A DNA stretch of 64,000 nucleotides, taken from AC-32 sp963715575. Its GTDB lineage: Bacteria; Actinomycetota; Thermoleophilia; Gaiellales; Gaiellaceae. The stretch is from contig OY970250.1 of the NCBI GenBank assembly GCA_963715575.1, positions 1,116,001-1,180,000 on the forward strand, in the 5' to 3' direction. Below, one piece after another: positions 26,666 through 33,333 of this stretch (position 1 is its first letter; each line of letters starts with the position of its first letter). Made by a program: the position numbers and the translations under genes. The notes under the pieces were generated by a model that was not told the DNA's origin, ran no database searches, and was given only the letters and a program-made list of their open reading frames with translations.

Positions 26666-27711
26666 AGCGGAAGAAACAGGAGGCCGCTGACGAGCTTCGG
26701 ATAGAAGTAGGTGCTCTTCTGGGGCATCGTCTCGCCTCGCTGGGCGACGGCGAAGACGTCCTCGATCCGGGTCGGGCGCATCAACACCGCGACCTCCGCC
26801 TCGCCGGCGTCGACGGCGCGCACGGCCTCGTCCCAGTCGGCGGTGTAGCTGATCCCTTCGTGGCCGAGGCGGTCGACGAGCCGCACGTCGAGCTCGTTCC
26901 CGTTGACCGCGAGCTCGAAGCCGCCGTCGCGGTAAAGCACGGCCGCGGCCCGGTCGGCCGGGACGTCGTCGAGCGCCTGCCGCGCATCGCCCGCAAGCTC
27001 TTCGGCCGGCAAACGCTCGCCCGGCTCGTGCTCGAAGACGCGGTGCGTCGGGAAGATCATCAGCCCGGGATCGTCGAGGCTCACAAGCACCGCGAGCACA
27101 TCGGTGTTCTCGCCGTAGGCCAGGGCGGTCTCATAGCGATGGTGGCCGTCGGCGATCAGCAGCTGGCGGTCGGCGAAGGCCTCGGCGATGCCGTCGGCCG
27201 GGAGCCGCCAGAGCCGGGCGCCCTCGACCTCGAGGTCGGGCTCGCGCTCGGGTCGTTGCGCCGGCGGGGCGCCCTCGTAGAGGAAGAAGAGCGGTTCCAG
27301 CTGGGCGTTCACCTCGCGGAGCAGGCGCAAGCGGCCCTCCTTCGGCCCGCGGTGCGTGCGCTCGTGCGGGAGGACGACGCGGCTCTCGTACGGCTGCGCC
27401 TTGAGCGCTGCGACGAGCCCCTCGCGCGTGCGCGCGACCTCGTCGGGGCCGACGTAGTCCTGCGAGAGCCACCAGAAGCCCGGCTCGGGCTCGTCGACGA
27501 GGGAGCCGTCCTCGCGCCAGGCGCGCCAGGTCTCCCCGGCCGCGGCTTCATCGTCGGGAAGCGTCAGGTGGACGACGTTGTGCTCGTTCCGCGCCGCGAG
27601 CTCGTCGCGCTGGGCGGGCGAGATGACGTCGTAGGGCGGGGCGACGAGGGTGTCGAGCGAGCCGGCGCGCTCGCCGTAGCGGACGGCGCGAAACGGCTTC
27701 ACCTCGGCCAC
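26662..27711 (-). CDS. DUF1015 family protein
   Basis: A 349-residue protein with DUF1015 hallmarks: an N-terminal VAPPYDVISPAQRDEL, NVVHLTLPDD, a central HRGPKEGRLRLLREVNAQLEPLF, and LLIADGHHRYETALAYGE near 215. The histidine pair in DGHHRYET resembles a ParB/Srx-like phosphotransfer site, and such proteins have been proposed to be ATP-dependent kinases; that is inference. GTG at 27711 preceded by TACGCT 8 nt upstream. First gene of the DUF1015-IMPase-DUF72 operon, divergent from the OB-HD gene. Confidence 0.85.
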   Translation of the reverse strand: MAEVKPFRAVRYGERAGSLDTLVAPPYDVISPAQRDELAARNEHNVVHLTLPDDEAAAGETWRAWREDGSLVDEPEPGFWWLSQDYVGPDEVARTREGLVAALKAQPYESRVVLPHERTHRGPKEGRLRLLREVNAQLEPLFFLYEGAPPAQRPEREPDLEVEGARLWRLPADGIAEAFADRQLLIADGHHRYETALAYGENTDVLAVLVSLDDPGLMIFPTHRVFEHEPGERLPAEELAGDARQALDDVPADRAAAVLYRDGGFELAVNGNELDVRLVDRLGHEGISYTADWDEAVRAVDAGEAEVAVLMRPTRIEDVFAVAQRGETMPQKSTYFYPKLVSGLLFLPL

Positions 27712-27719
27712 GGGGCGGG

Positions 27720-27725
27720 AGCGTA
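27720..27725 (-). promoter_or_regulatory. -10 box (TACGCT) of the DUF1015 operon
   Basis: TACGCT lies 8 nt before the GTG at 27711. It is back to back with the TAGACT box of the divergent gene. Confidence 0.4.
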
Positions 27726-27742
27726 CCAGCCGCGCTCGGGCC

Positions 27743-27748
27743 TAGACT
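27743..27748 (+). promoter_or_regulatory. -10 box (TAGACT) of the OB-HD gene
   Basis: TAGACT lies 6 nt before the GTG at 27755, without any ribosome site between. Confidence 0.5.
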
Positions 27749-27754
27749 CGCGGC

Positions 27755-28603
27755 GTGAGCGCGATCGCATCGCTGGCGGAAGACCGGGTCGTGGAGGGCG
27801 TCTACGCGGTCGCGAAGAAGGAGCGGCGGCGTACCCGCGGAGGCTCTCCGTACCTCGCGCTGGAGCTCGTCGACCCGAGTGGCCGCATCGAGGCACGCGT
27901 CTGGTCGGACGTCGAGCTGCTCGACTCGCGCTTCGGCGAGGGCGACGCGGTACGCGTGCTCGGGAGGGTCGAGCGCTTCCGCGACCGGCTGCAGCTCGAG
28001 GTGCGCTCGCTCGAAGCGGCCGAGGAGGCGGATCCGGCGGCGATGGCACCGGCGATGCGCCGTGACGCAGCCGAGCTCGACGGCTTCCTGGAGTTCCTCG
28101 CCGCGGAGATTTCGCACCCAGGCCTGCGCGCGACCGTGGCGCGGTTCGTCGAGGACGAGACGCTGCGAGCCGCGCTGCGGGCCCTGCCGGCCGCCGAGAC
28201 CCACCACGCCTACGCGGGCGGGTTGCTCGAGCACACGGTCGGCGTGGCCACGCTCTGCCGCGAGGCCGCGCAGCTCCATCCGCGGTTGCGGGCCGATCTC
28301 GTGCTCGCGGCGGCGCTGTTGCACGACGTCGGCCGCACGGTCGAGCTGGAGCGCGGGCCGACCTTCCGCGCGACCGAGGAGGGGCGGCTGCTCGGTCACG
28401 TCCATCTCGGCCTGCGGCTGGTCGAGGAGCGCGCCACCGCCCTGGAGACCGAGGTGCGGGCGGAGCTGCTGCACGCGATCGCCGTCCACCACGAGGCCCG
28501 CGGCGCGCGAACGGCCGAAGCCGCGGTGCTGTACCACGCCAACCAGCTCGACGCCGCAGCGGCCACCCGCCCGGTCGAGCAGCCGGTCGGCAGAAGACAC
28601 TGA
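27755..28603 (+). CDS. OB-fold and HD-domain phosphohydrolase (YhaM-like 3'-5' exoribonuclease)
   Basis: A 282-residue protein with an N-terminal OB-type nucleic-acid-binding domain (YLALELVDPSGRIEARVW, near 28-90) and a C-terminal HD domain. Metal-binding motifs are HHAYAGGLLEHTVGVA (near 150), the HD pair in ALLHDVGRTVEL (near 190), and HLGLRLVEE / HAIAVHHEA near 215-250. The domain order matches YhaM/CBF1-type 3'-5' exoribonucleases, which trim RNA and single-stranded DNA. GTG start with a leaderless TAGACT box. The stop is directly followed by a repeated intergenic motif. Confidence 0.85.
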   Translation: MSAIASLAEDRVVEGVYAVAKKERRRTRGGSPYLALELVDPSGRIEARVWSDVELLDSRFGEGDAVRVLGRVERFRDRLQLEVRSLEAAEEADPAAMAPAMRRDAAELDGFLEFLAAEISHPGLRATVARFVEDETLRAALRALPAAETHHAYAGGLLEHTVGVATLCREAAQLHPRLRADLVLAAALLHDVGRTVELERGPTFRATEEGRLLGHVHLGLRLVEERATALETEVRAELLHAIAVHHEARGARTAEAAVLYHANQLDAAAATRPVEQPVGRRH

Positions 28604-28629
28604 CTCGGCACAGTCCCGTCACAGACACG
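28604..28629 (+). repeat. Repeated intergenic motif, copy A
   Basis: Contains GGCACAG followed by CCGTCACAGACACG. Copy C (50611-50636, minus) matches 20 of 23 positions over the core, and copy B (42275-42300, plus) about 18 of 23. All three lie at or just after the end of a coding region. Role unknown. Confidence 0.5.
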
Positions 28630-28678
28630 CGCGCAGTTGCCCGCTACGCTCGCAGCGGGCGGCGGGTGGAACTTCACT

Positions 28679-28697
28679 CCCCACCCAATGGGTGGGG
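28679..28697. terminator. Strong stem-loop between convergent genes
   Basis: CCCCACCC and GGGTGGGG form a perfect 8-bp stem around an AAT loop, between the ends of the OB-HD gene and arsC. It has no T-tract, so it may stop transcription from both sides without being a classical intrinsic terminator. A similar C/G-rich hairpin follows repeat copy C. Confidence 0.45.
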
Positions 28698-28715
28698 CCG
28701 CGCGCGCGTGAACCT

Positions 28716-29099
28716 TTAAGCGTCGGCCAGGATTTCGAGGCGGCGCTGGATGTCGTCGCGCAGGGCGCGGACCTCGTCGACCGGGCGGCCGGCCGGGTCG
28801 GGCAGGTTCCAGTCCACGTAACGCTTGCCGGGCAGCACCGGGCAGGCGTCGCCGCAGCCCATCGTCACGACCACGTCCGCCCACTCCACGTCGTCCCGCT
28901 CGATTCCGTGCGGGCGGCGATCGGACAGGTCGACGCCGAGCTCCCGCATCACCTCGACCACCTCCGGGTGCACCTGGCGCTCCGGCCGGGAGCCCGCGGA
29001 GCGCGCCTCGCCGCCCAGCCGCTCGTACAGCGCCTGCGCCATCTGCGAGCGGCCCGCATTGCCGATGCAGACGAAGTACGCGCGCGGCAAGCCGCTCAC
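28716..29099 (-). CDS. arsC: Arsenate reductase, low-molecular-weight phosphatase type
   Basis: A 127-residue LMW-PTP-fold arsenate reductase that converts arsenate to arsenite. The P-loop CIGNAGRS (Cys11 to Arg17) is the catalytic Cx5R motif. Two further cysteines sit at about 82 and 86 (MGCGDACPVLPG), positioned like the thioredoxin-linked relay pair of Staphylococcus ArsC, though closer together. DPAGRP near 101 gives the general acid. GTG start in a GTGA overlap with arsR, so the two are cotranscribed. No arsenite exporter is present in the window. Confidence 0.92.
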   Translation of the reverse strand: MSGLPRAYFVCIGNAGRSQMAQALYERLGGEARSAGSRPERQVHPEVVEVMRELGVDLSDRRPHGIERDDVEWADVVVTMGCGDACPVLPGKRYVDWNLPDPAGRPVDEVRALRDDIQRRLEILADA

Positions 29100-29452
29100 G
29101 CCGCCGCCACGTCGCCGGCCGGGCCCCCGAGAGCGAAGGCGAGCTGGTCGACCGCCTCCGGCACGAGGCGGTAGTAGACCCACGTCCCACGCTTGCGCGC
29201 GACCTCGACCAGGCCGGCCTCGCGCAGCACCTTCAGATGATGCGAGACGGTCGGCTGGGCCAGGCCGAGCGTGCCGATGAAGTCGCACACGCAGACCTCC
29301 TCGGCACCCGCCAGCCGGTTGACGATCGCGACGCGGCTCGGGTCGGAGAGCGCCTTGAACCGCGCGGCCAGCTCCTCCGCGACGGGCCCGTCGAGCGGCG
29401 GCGAGCCTGGGCAGCAGCAGGGCTCCTGGAGAACCTTCAGCTTCTTATTCAT
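29096..29452 (-). CDS. arsR: ArsR/SmtB-family arsenic-responsive repressor
   Basis: A 118-residue winged-helix repressor. The metal-sensing pair is in VCVCDF (Cys54 and Cys56, helix alpha-3 position), and the recognition helix is in QPTVSHHLKVLREAGLV. An additional N-terminal run of three cysteines (Cys12-14) could complete an arsenite site. It should release its operator on binding As(III) or Sb(III). The ATG at 29452 lies within the operator ATTGA-N6-TCAAT, so the repressor would block its own transcription. arsC follows by a GTGA overlap; the Cys-Asp peptide gene is divergent from the same control region. Confidence 0.93.
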   Translation of the reverse strand: MNKKLKVLQEPCCCPGSPPLDGPVAEELAARFKALSDPSRVAIVNRLAGAEEVCVCDFIGTLGLAQPTVSHHLKVLREAGLVEVARKRGTWVYYRLVPEAVDQLAFALGGPAGDVAAA

Positions 29453-29466
29453 TGACGTTTATCAAT
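29451..29466. promoter_or_regulatory. ArsR operator (inverted repeat)
   Basis: ATTGA (29451-29455) and TCAAT (29462-29466) separated by 6 bp form the inverted repeat expected for ArsR-family repressors. It overlaps the arsR start codon and the -35 hexamer of the divergent peptide gene, so one bound dimer could shut both. Confidence 0.7.
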
Positions 29467-29480
29467 ATAACAGCTAGCCT
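29452..29480 (+). promoter_or_regulatory. Promoter of the Cys-Asp peptide gene
   Basis: TTGACG (29452-29457) and TAGCCT (29475-29480) are exactly 17 bp apart; the first overlaps the ArsR operator. The start codon is 21 nt downstream of the -10. On the other strand TATATT near 29464-29469 is a candidate -10 for arsR. Confidence 0.6.
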
Positions 29481-29501
29481 CGGCAGCGAAAGGAGGTCGA
29501 C

Positions 29502-29570
29502 ATGCACGCGTGTGACTGCGACTGTTGCGACTGCGACTGCGACTGCGACTGCGACTGCGACTGCTGCTAG
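29502..29570 (+). CDS. 22-residue Cys-Asp repeat peptide (metal/arsenic-binding microprotein candidate)
   Basis: An ATG with a textbook ribosome site (AGGAGGT, 5 nt spacing) opens a 22-codon gene ending in TAG. After Met-His-Ala the product is almost only alternating cysteine and aspartate: 11 Cys and 8 Asp, with Cys-Cys pairs at residues 8-9 and 21-22. TGC/TGT and GAC codons are used without interruption. It has its own promoter overlapping the ArsR operator and is divergent from arsR-arsC, so arsenic should induce it. The composition suggests chelation of arsenite or soft metals, like a minimal metallothionein; this is inference. It ends 3 bp before the convergent ychF-like gene. Confidence 0.75.
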   Translation: MHACDCDCCDCDCDCDCDCDCC

Positions 29571-29573
29571 TAG

Positions 29574-30494
29574 CTAGACGTTGAAGCGAACGGTGAGCAC
29601 GTCGCCGTCCTGCACCTCGTAGGCCTTGCCCTCGAGCCGCTGCAGGCCGCGTCGTGCCGCCTCCGCATAGCCGCCGGTCTCGACCAGGTCGCTCCAGCGC
29701 ACGACCTCGCAGCGGATGAAGCCGCGCGCGATGTCGGTGTGGATCGACTCCGCCGCCTCGAGCGCCGTCTGGCCTCGGCGCAGCGTCCAGCCTCGCGCCT
29801 CCTTGTCGCCGGCGGTGAAGAAGGTAATCAGCCCGAGCGCCTCGAACAGCCGGTGGACGACCTCCTCCAGCGCCGACTCGCCCTCGCGGAATGCGGCCGC
29901 CTCCTCCTCGGGCAGCTCGGCCAGCTCCGCCTCGAGCTTCAGGTCGATCCCGGCCGGGCCGTTCACGACCGTCACGACCGGCTTTGTCGTCAGGGGCTCG
30001 AGCTCGGGCGGCAACGCTCCCTCCCAGTCGCGCAGCGGGCGGCCCGCGTCGAGCCATTCGAGCACGCGCTCCAGCTCCACCACTTCCGCGCGAAGCTTGG
30101 CGTCGCCCGACTTCGCCTGCTTCGACACCCGCTCGAGCCGCCGTTCGACGTGATCGCGGTCGGCCACAAGCAGCTCGAGCTCGAGTCGCTCCAGGTCGCC
30201 CTCGGGATCCGCGCCGGCCGAGAAGGCGTCGACGACGGCGACCAGGGCATCGACGCGGCGGAGATTGCCCAGCAGCTGCGGCCCCGTGCCGGGCACGTCC
30301 GTCACTCGCGCGGCCGCCGGCGTCATCTTCGCCGCCGAGACGACCGCCGCGACCTGGCCGAGCCGCTCGTCAGCGATCGGAGCCATGCCGACGTGCTCCT
30401 TGCCGAAGTCGGGCCCGACGCCCGCGCGCGTGAGCACGTTGAAGAGCGTGGTCTTCCCCGCGGCCGGGAGGCCGACGATTCCTGCTTCCAACAT
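29574..30494 (-). CDS. ychF: YchF/OLA1-like GTPase or ATPase, short form
   Basis: An Obg-superfamily P-loop protein. The G1 loop GLPAAGKTTLFNVL (residues 8-21) deviates from the canonical GLPNVGKST; switch II is in VTDVPGTGPQL near 63. The G4 position reads VVTVVNGPAG rather than an N/TKxD or NxxE form. The C terminus has the TGS domain (ARGFIRCEVVRW ... EVQDGDVLTVRFNV). Length 306 against about 360 for YchF, so it is a trimmed relative. ATG start 6 nt after the sigma-factor stop, with AGGG upstream. Nucleotide preference cannot be told. Confidence 0.85.
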   Translation of the reverse strand: MLEAGIVGLPAAGKTTLFNVLTRAGVGPDFGKEHVGMAPIADERLGQVAAVVSAAKMTPAAARVTDVPGTGPQLLGNLRRVDALVAVVDAFSAGADPEGDLERLELELLVADRDHVERRLERVSKQAKSGDAKLRAEVVELERVLEWLDAGRPLRDWEGALPPELEPLTTKPVVTVVNGPAGIDLKLEAELAELPEEEAAAFREGESALEEVVHRLFEALGLITFFTAGDKEARGWTLRRGQTALEAAESIHTDIARGFIRCEVVRWSDLVETGGYAEAARRGLQRLEGKAYEVQDGDVLTVRFNV

Positions 30495-30500
30495 GTCGCC

Positions 30501-31061
30501 CTAGTCTTGCGGCAGTTGCTTGTGCAGCGACGCAAGAGCGCGATGCTGGAGCGACTTGATCGCGCCCTCCGACTTGTCGAGCACGGTGCCGGCCTCGCCG
30601 TTGGAGAAGTTGAAGAGGAACTTGAGCATCAGCACCTGCTGCTGCTCGAGCGAAAGGTTCTCGATCAGCTCGAGCATGCTCTTGCGGCCGATCGAGTGCA
30701 GCGCAGCGTCCTCCGCGGAGGACTCCGTCGCGCCTTCCGGCTCCGGGACCTCCTCCTCGGGCTGCCAGCGCCGCGCGGCACGGAAGTGGTCCATCGCCAG
30801 GTTGTGCGCGATGCGGAAGAGCCAGGCCGAGAACGGCGCCGACTGCCAGCGAAAGCGGCCGATCGCCTCCAGCATCTTGAGGAACGTCTGCGTCGTCAGG
30901 TCCTCGGCGTCGTGGCGGTTGCCGACGCTCATGTGCAGGTAGCTGTAGATGCGGTCGAAATGCAGGAGATACAGCGCCTCGAGCGCTTCGCGGTCGCCCT
31001 GCTGAGCCAGCTCGACGAGACGGCGGAGGTCGTCCGTGCTGGTACGCGCGACGGCGCTCAC
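30501..31061 (-). CDS. RNA polymerase sigma factor, ECF family
   Basis: A 186-residue ECF sigma factor. Region 2 is clear: ALYLLHFDRIYSYLHMSVGNRHDAEDLTTQTFLKMLEAIGRF with the -10 recognition segment FSAWLFRIAHNLAMDHFR near 80. Region 4 is the helix-turn-helix near 140-180 (LSLEQQQVLMLKFLFNFSNGEAG then KSEGAIKSLQHRALASL). No anti-sigma gene is adjacent. GTG start; its stop is 6 nt before the YchF-like start, so both may be cotranscribed. Confidence 0.93.
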   Translation of the reverse strand: MSAVARTSTDDLRRLVELAQQGDREALEALYLLHFDRIYSYLHMSVGNRHDAEDLTTQTFLKMLEAIGRFRWQSAPFSAWLFRIAHNLAMDHFRAARRWQPEEEVPEPEGATESSAEDAALHSIGRKSMLELIENLSLEQQQVLMLKFLFNFSNGEAGTVLDKSEGAIKSLQHRALASLHKQLPQD

Positions 31062-31101
31062 CAGTAAGCCTTGCCCTCAGGAGTCCGACTGCTAACGCGG
31101 G

Positions 31102-31329
31102 TCAGCCGGACGTAAAGCCGACGCGGCCCTCGCGCGAGAAGCGCTTCACGTAGACGACGCGCCGCAGAGCGACCGTGTAGCGCCCGTCCTCGGCCTCCAG
31201 CGGCAACGCGCCGTCGCGGCCCTCGTCGAGCGCGCGCTCGAGGGCATCGGCCGCCGAGAGCTCGACGTTGGCGCCCAAGATCTGGCCGCCGTCGAAGGCG
31301 ATCTCGATGCGGACCCGCTCCTCAGCCAC
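31102..31329 (-). CDS. 75-residue protein of unknown function (DUF3107-like layout)
   Basis: A compact protein with two short strands, an acidic helix (SAADALERALDEGRDGA) and a strand-rich end (RYTVALRRVVYVKRFS). This beta-alpha-beta layout and length recall actinobacterial DUF3107 proteins, but I cannot assert membership. The GTG start overlaps the methylmalonyl-CoA epimerase stop by 8 bp, so it is probably translated with it. Confidence 0.6.
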   Translation of the reverse strand: MAEERVRIEIAFDGGQILGANVELSAADALERALDEGRDGALPLEAEDGRYTVALRRVVYVKRFSREGRVGFTSG

Positions 31330-31726
31330 CGCTGACGATCTCCGCGAGCACGCCGTGCACGGCGTCGGGGTGGACGAACGCGACCTCCAGGCCGAAGAGC
31401 CCGCGCCGCGGCGACTCGTCGATCAGCTCCGCGCCCTCGGCGGTGAGCTCGTCGATCGCGGCGCCCACGTCGTCGACCTCGTAGGCGACGTGGTGCATGC
31501 CGGGCCCGCGCTTGGCGAGGAACTTGCCCACCGGAGTGTCGTCGCCGAGCGCGGCGAGCAGCTCGACCCGGTCGGAGCCGATCCGCAGCGACGCCGCCTC
31601 GACGCCCTGGTCGGGCACCGTCTCCCGTTGCTCGAGCCGCGCGCCGAACAGCCGCTCGTAGGTCGAAAGCGCGCTGTCGAGGTCGTCGACGGCGACGCCG
31701 AGGTGGTGAATCCCGCGTGGCTGCAC
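31322..31726 (-). CDS. mce: Methylmalonyl-CoA epimerase
   Basis: A 134-residue vicinal-oxygen-chelate protein that interconverts (R)- and (S)-methylmalonyl-CoA in propionate and branched-chain catabolism. Metal ligands are in GIHHLGVAVDDLD (His near 8), GPGMHHVAYEVDD (His near 75) and the C-terminal glutamate of GVLAEIV; the GLFGLEVAFVHP block matches the family. GTG start at 31726, with TAGCAT 7 nt upstream. No methylmalonyl-CoA mutase is nearby. Confidence 0.92.
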   Translation of the reverse strand: MQPRGIHHLGVAVDDLDSALSTYERLFGARLEQRETVPDQGVEAASLRIGSDRVELLAALGDDTPVGKFLAKRGPGMHHVAYEVDDVGAAIDELTAEGAELIDESPRRGLFGLEVAFVHPDAVHGVLAEIVSGG

Positions 31727-31733
31727 GCGGGCG

Positions 31734-31739
31734 ATGCTA
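31734..31739 (-). promoter_or_regulatory. -10 box (TAGCAT) of mce
   Basis: TAGCAT lies 7 nt before the GTG at 31726, between ftsH and mce, which both read leftward. Confidence 0.45.
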
Positions 31740-31744
31740 TCTGG

Positions 31745-33253
31745 TCAGTCCGCCGAGACCACCCGCACGGTGCCCATGGTCTCGGACGAGCGCGACTCGG
31801 GCTCGACGGCGCCGACCAGCTCGGCCAGCTCGTCCTTGTCGAGCGTCTCCTTCTCGAGCAGCGCCACGGCGATCCGGTCGAGCACGACGCGGTGCTTCTG
31901 CAGCAGGCGCATCGCCTCGGCGTACGCGTCGTCGGTCAGCCGCGCCTGCTCCTGGTCGCGCAGCCGCTTCGTCTCCTCGGAGAGCGCGTAGTTGTCGGCG
32001 CGCATCGTCCGTGAGGCGGTCGCGCCCGACATGCCGTACTCGAAGACCATTGCCCGCGCCACCTCGGTCGCCTTCTCGAGGTCGTTCGCGGCGCCGTTGG
32101 TGACGCGGCCGAAGACGATCTGCTCCGCCGCGCGGCCCGCGAGGTAGACCTTGAGCAGGTCGGCGAACTCCTCGGCGGTGTGCAGGTAGCGCTCCTCACT
32201 CGGCAGGTTGAGCGTGTAGCCGAGCGCCTGGCCGCGCGAGACGATCGTCACCTTGTGCACAGGCAGCAGATCGCCGGTCAGGTGCGACATGACTGCATGC
32301 CCGGCCTCGTGGTAGGCGAGGATCCGGCGCTCCTTCTCGGTCATCACCTTGCGCTGCTGGAGACCGGCGACGACGCGCTCCATCGCATCCTCGAAGTCGG
32401 ACTGCCGGATTGCCTGCTGATTCGAGCGGCCGGCGAAGATCGCGGCCTCGTTGGCGATGTTCTCGAGCTCCGCGCCGGTGAGACCGGCGGTCTGCCGCGC
32501 GATCGAGCGCAGGTCGACGTCGTCGGCGAGCGGCTTGCCGCGCACGTGCACGTAGAGGATTTCCTCGCGGCCGGCCAGGTCGGGCGCGGCGACGAGCACC
32601 TGCCGGTCGAAGCGGCCGGGCCGCAGGAGCGCCACGTCGAGATCCTGGAGGCGGTTCGAGGCGCCCATCACGATCACCTGGTCGCGCGACTCGAAGCCGT
32701 CGAGCTCGACCAGGAGCTGGTTCAGCGTCTGGTCCTGCTCGCGCGAGAAGCCGTGGCCGGTGCGCTGCGCGCCGACCGCGTCGAGCTCGTCGATGAAGAC
32801 GATCGACGGCGCGTTCTTGCGGGCCTCTTCGAACAGCTTGCGAATCCGCGCCGCGCCCAGGCCGGCGAACATCTCGACGAAGGCCGAGGCGCTCTGCGCG
32901 TAGAAGCGTGCGCCCGCCTCGCTGGCGATCGCCTTGGCGAGCAGCGTCTTGCCGGTTCCCGGCGGCCCATAGAGCAGGATCCCCTTCGGCACGCGCGCGC
33001 CGAGGCGGCCGAAACGTTCCGGGTCGCTGAGGAAATCGATCACCTCGCGCAGCTCGCCCTTTGCCTCGTCGAGCCCTGCGACGTCGTCCCAGGAGACGTT
33101 CGCGTCGGACGTGATCGTCTTCGCGGCGGCCACGCGCGGCATCACCTGCAGCGTGCGCCAGAGGATGTAGACCATCAGCACGAGCAGGACCGCGAAGAAC
33201 AGCGGCAACCAGTCCGCGATTCCGTCGCGCAAGAAAACCAGCCAGTAACCCAT
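31745..33253 (-). CDS. ftsH: FtsH-type AAA zinc metalloprotease, short form
   Basis: ATP-dependent membrane protease. Motifs: Walker A GPPGTGKT near residue 96, IVFIDELDAVG near 151, second region of homology RPGRFDRQV near 205, and the zinc site HEAGH near 318 with a distal acidic ligand in NDLEKATEVARAMV. It has only one N-terminal transmembrane segment (residues 14-32) and 502 residues, so the usual second helix and extracytoplasmic domain of FtsH (about 600-700 residues) are missing. It may serve soluble or partner-specific substrates. Confidence 0.92.
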   Translation of the reverse strand: MGYWLVFLRDGIADWLPLFFAVLLVLMVYILWRTLQVMPRVAAAKTITSDANVSWDDVAGLDEAKGELREVIDFLSDPERFGRLGARVPKGILLYGPPGTGKTLLAKAIASEAGARFYAQSASAFVEMFAGLGAARIRKLFEEARKNAPSIVFIDELDAVGAQRTGHGFSREQDQTLNQLLVELDGFESRDQVIVMGASNRLQDLDVALLRPGRFDRQVLVAAPDLAGREEILYVHVRGKPLADDVDLRSIARQTAGLTGAELENIANEAAIFAGRSNQQAIRQSDFEDAMERVVAGLQQRKVMTEKERRILAYHEAGHAVMSHLTGDLLPVHKVTIVSRGQALGYTLNLPSEERYLHTAEEFADLLKVYLAGRAAEQIVFGRVTNGAANDLEKATEVARAMVFEYGMSGATASRTMRADNYALSEETKRLRDQEQARLTDDAYAEAMRLLQKHRVVLDRIAVALLEKETLDKDELAELVGAVEPESRSSETMGTVRVVSAD

Positions 33254-33320
33254 ATCCCTGCTCTCGTTATCGCGGTCTTTCGGCCCCGAGTCAACCGGCT
33301 GCCGTGCGGGGAGACCCCAC

Positions 33321-33326
33321 TAGACT
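33321..33326 (+). promoter_or_regulatory. -10 box (TAGACT) of the nicotinamidase-like gene
   Basis: TAGACT lies 7 nt before the GTG at 33334. An upstream in-frame GTG at 33304 would lie outside the transcript. Confidence 0.5.
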
Positions 33327-33333
33327 TGACACC

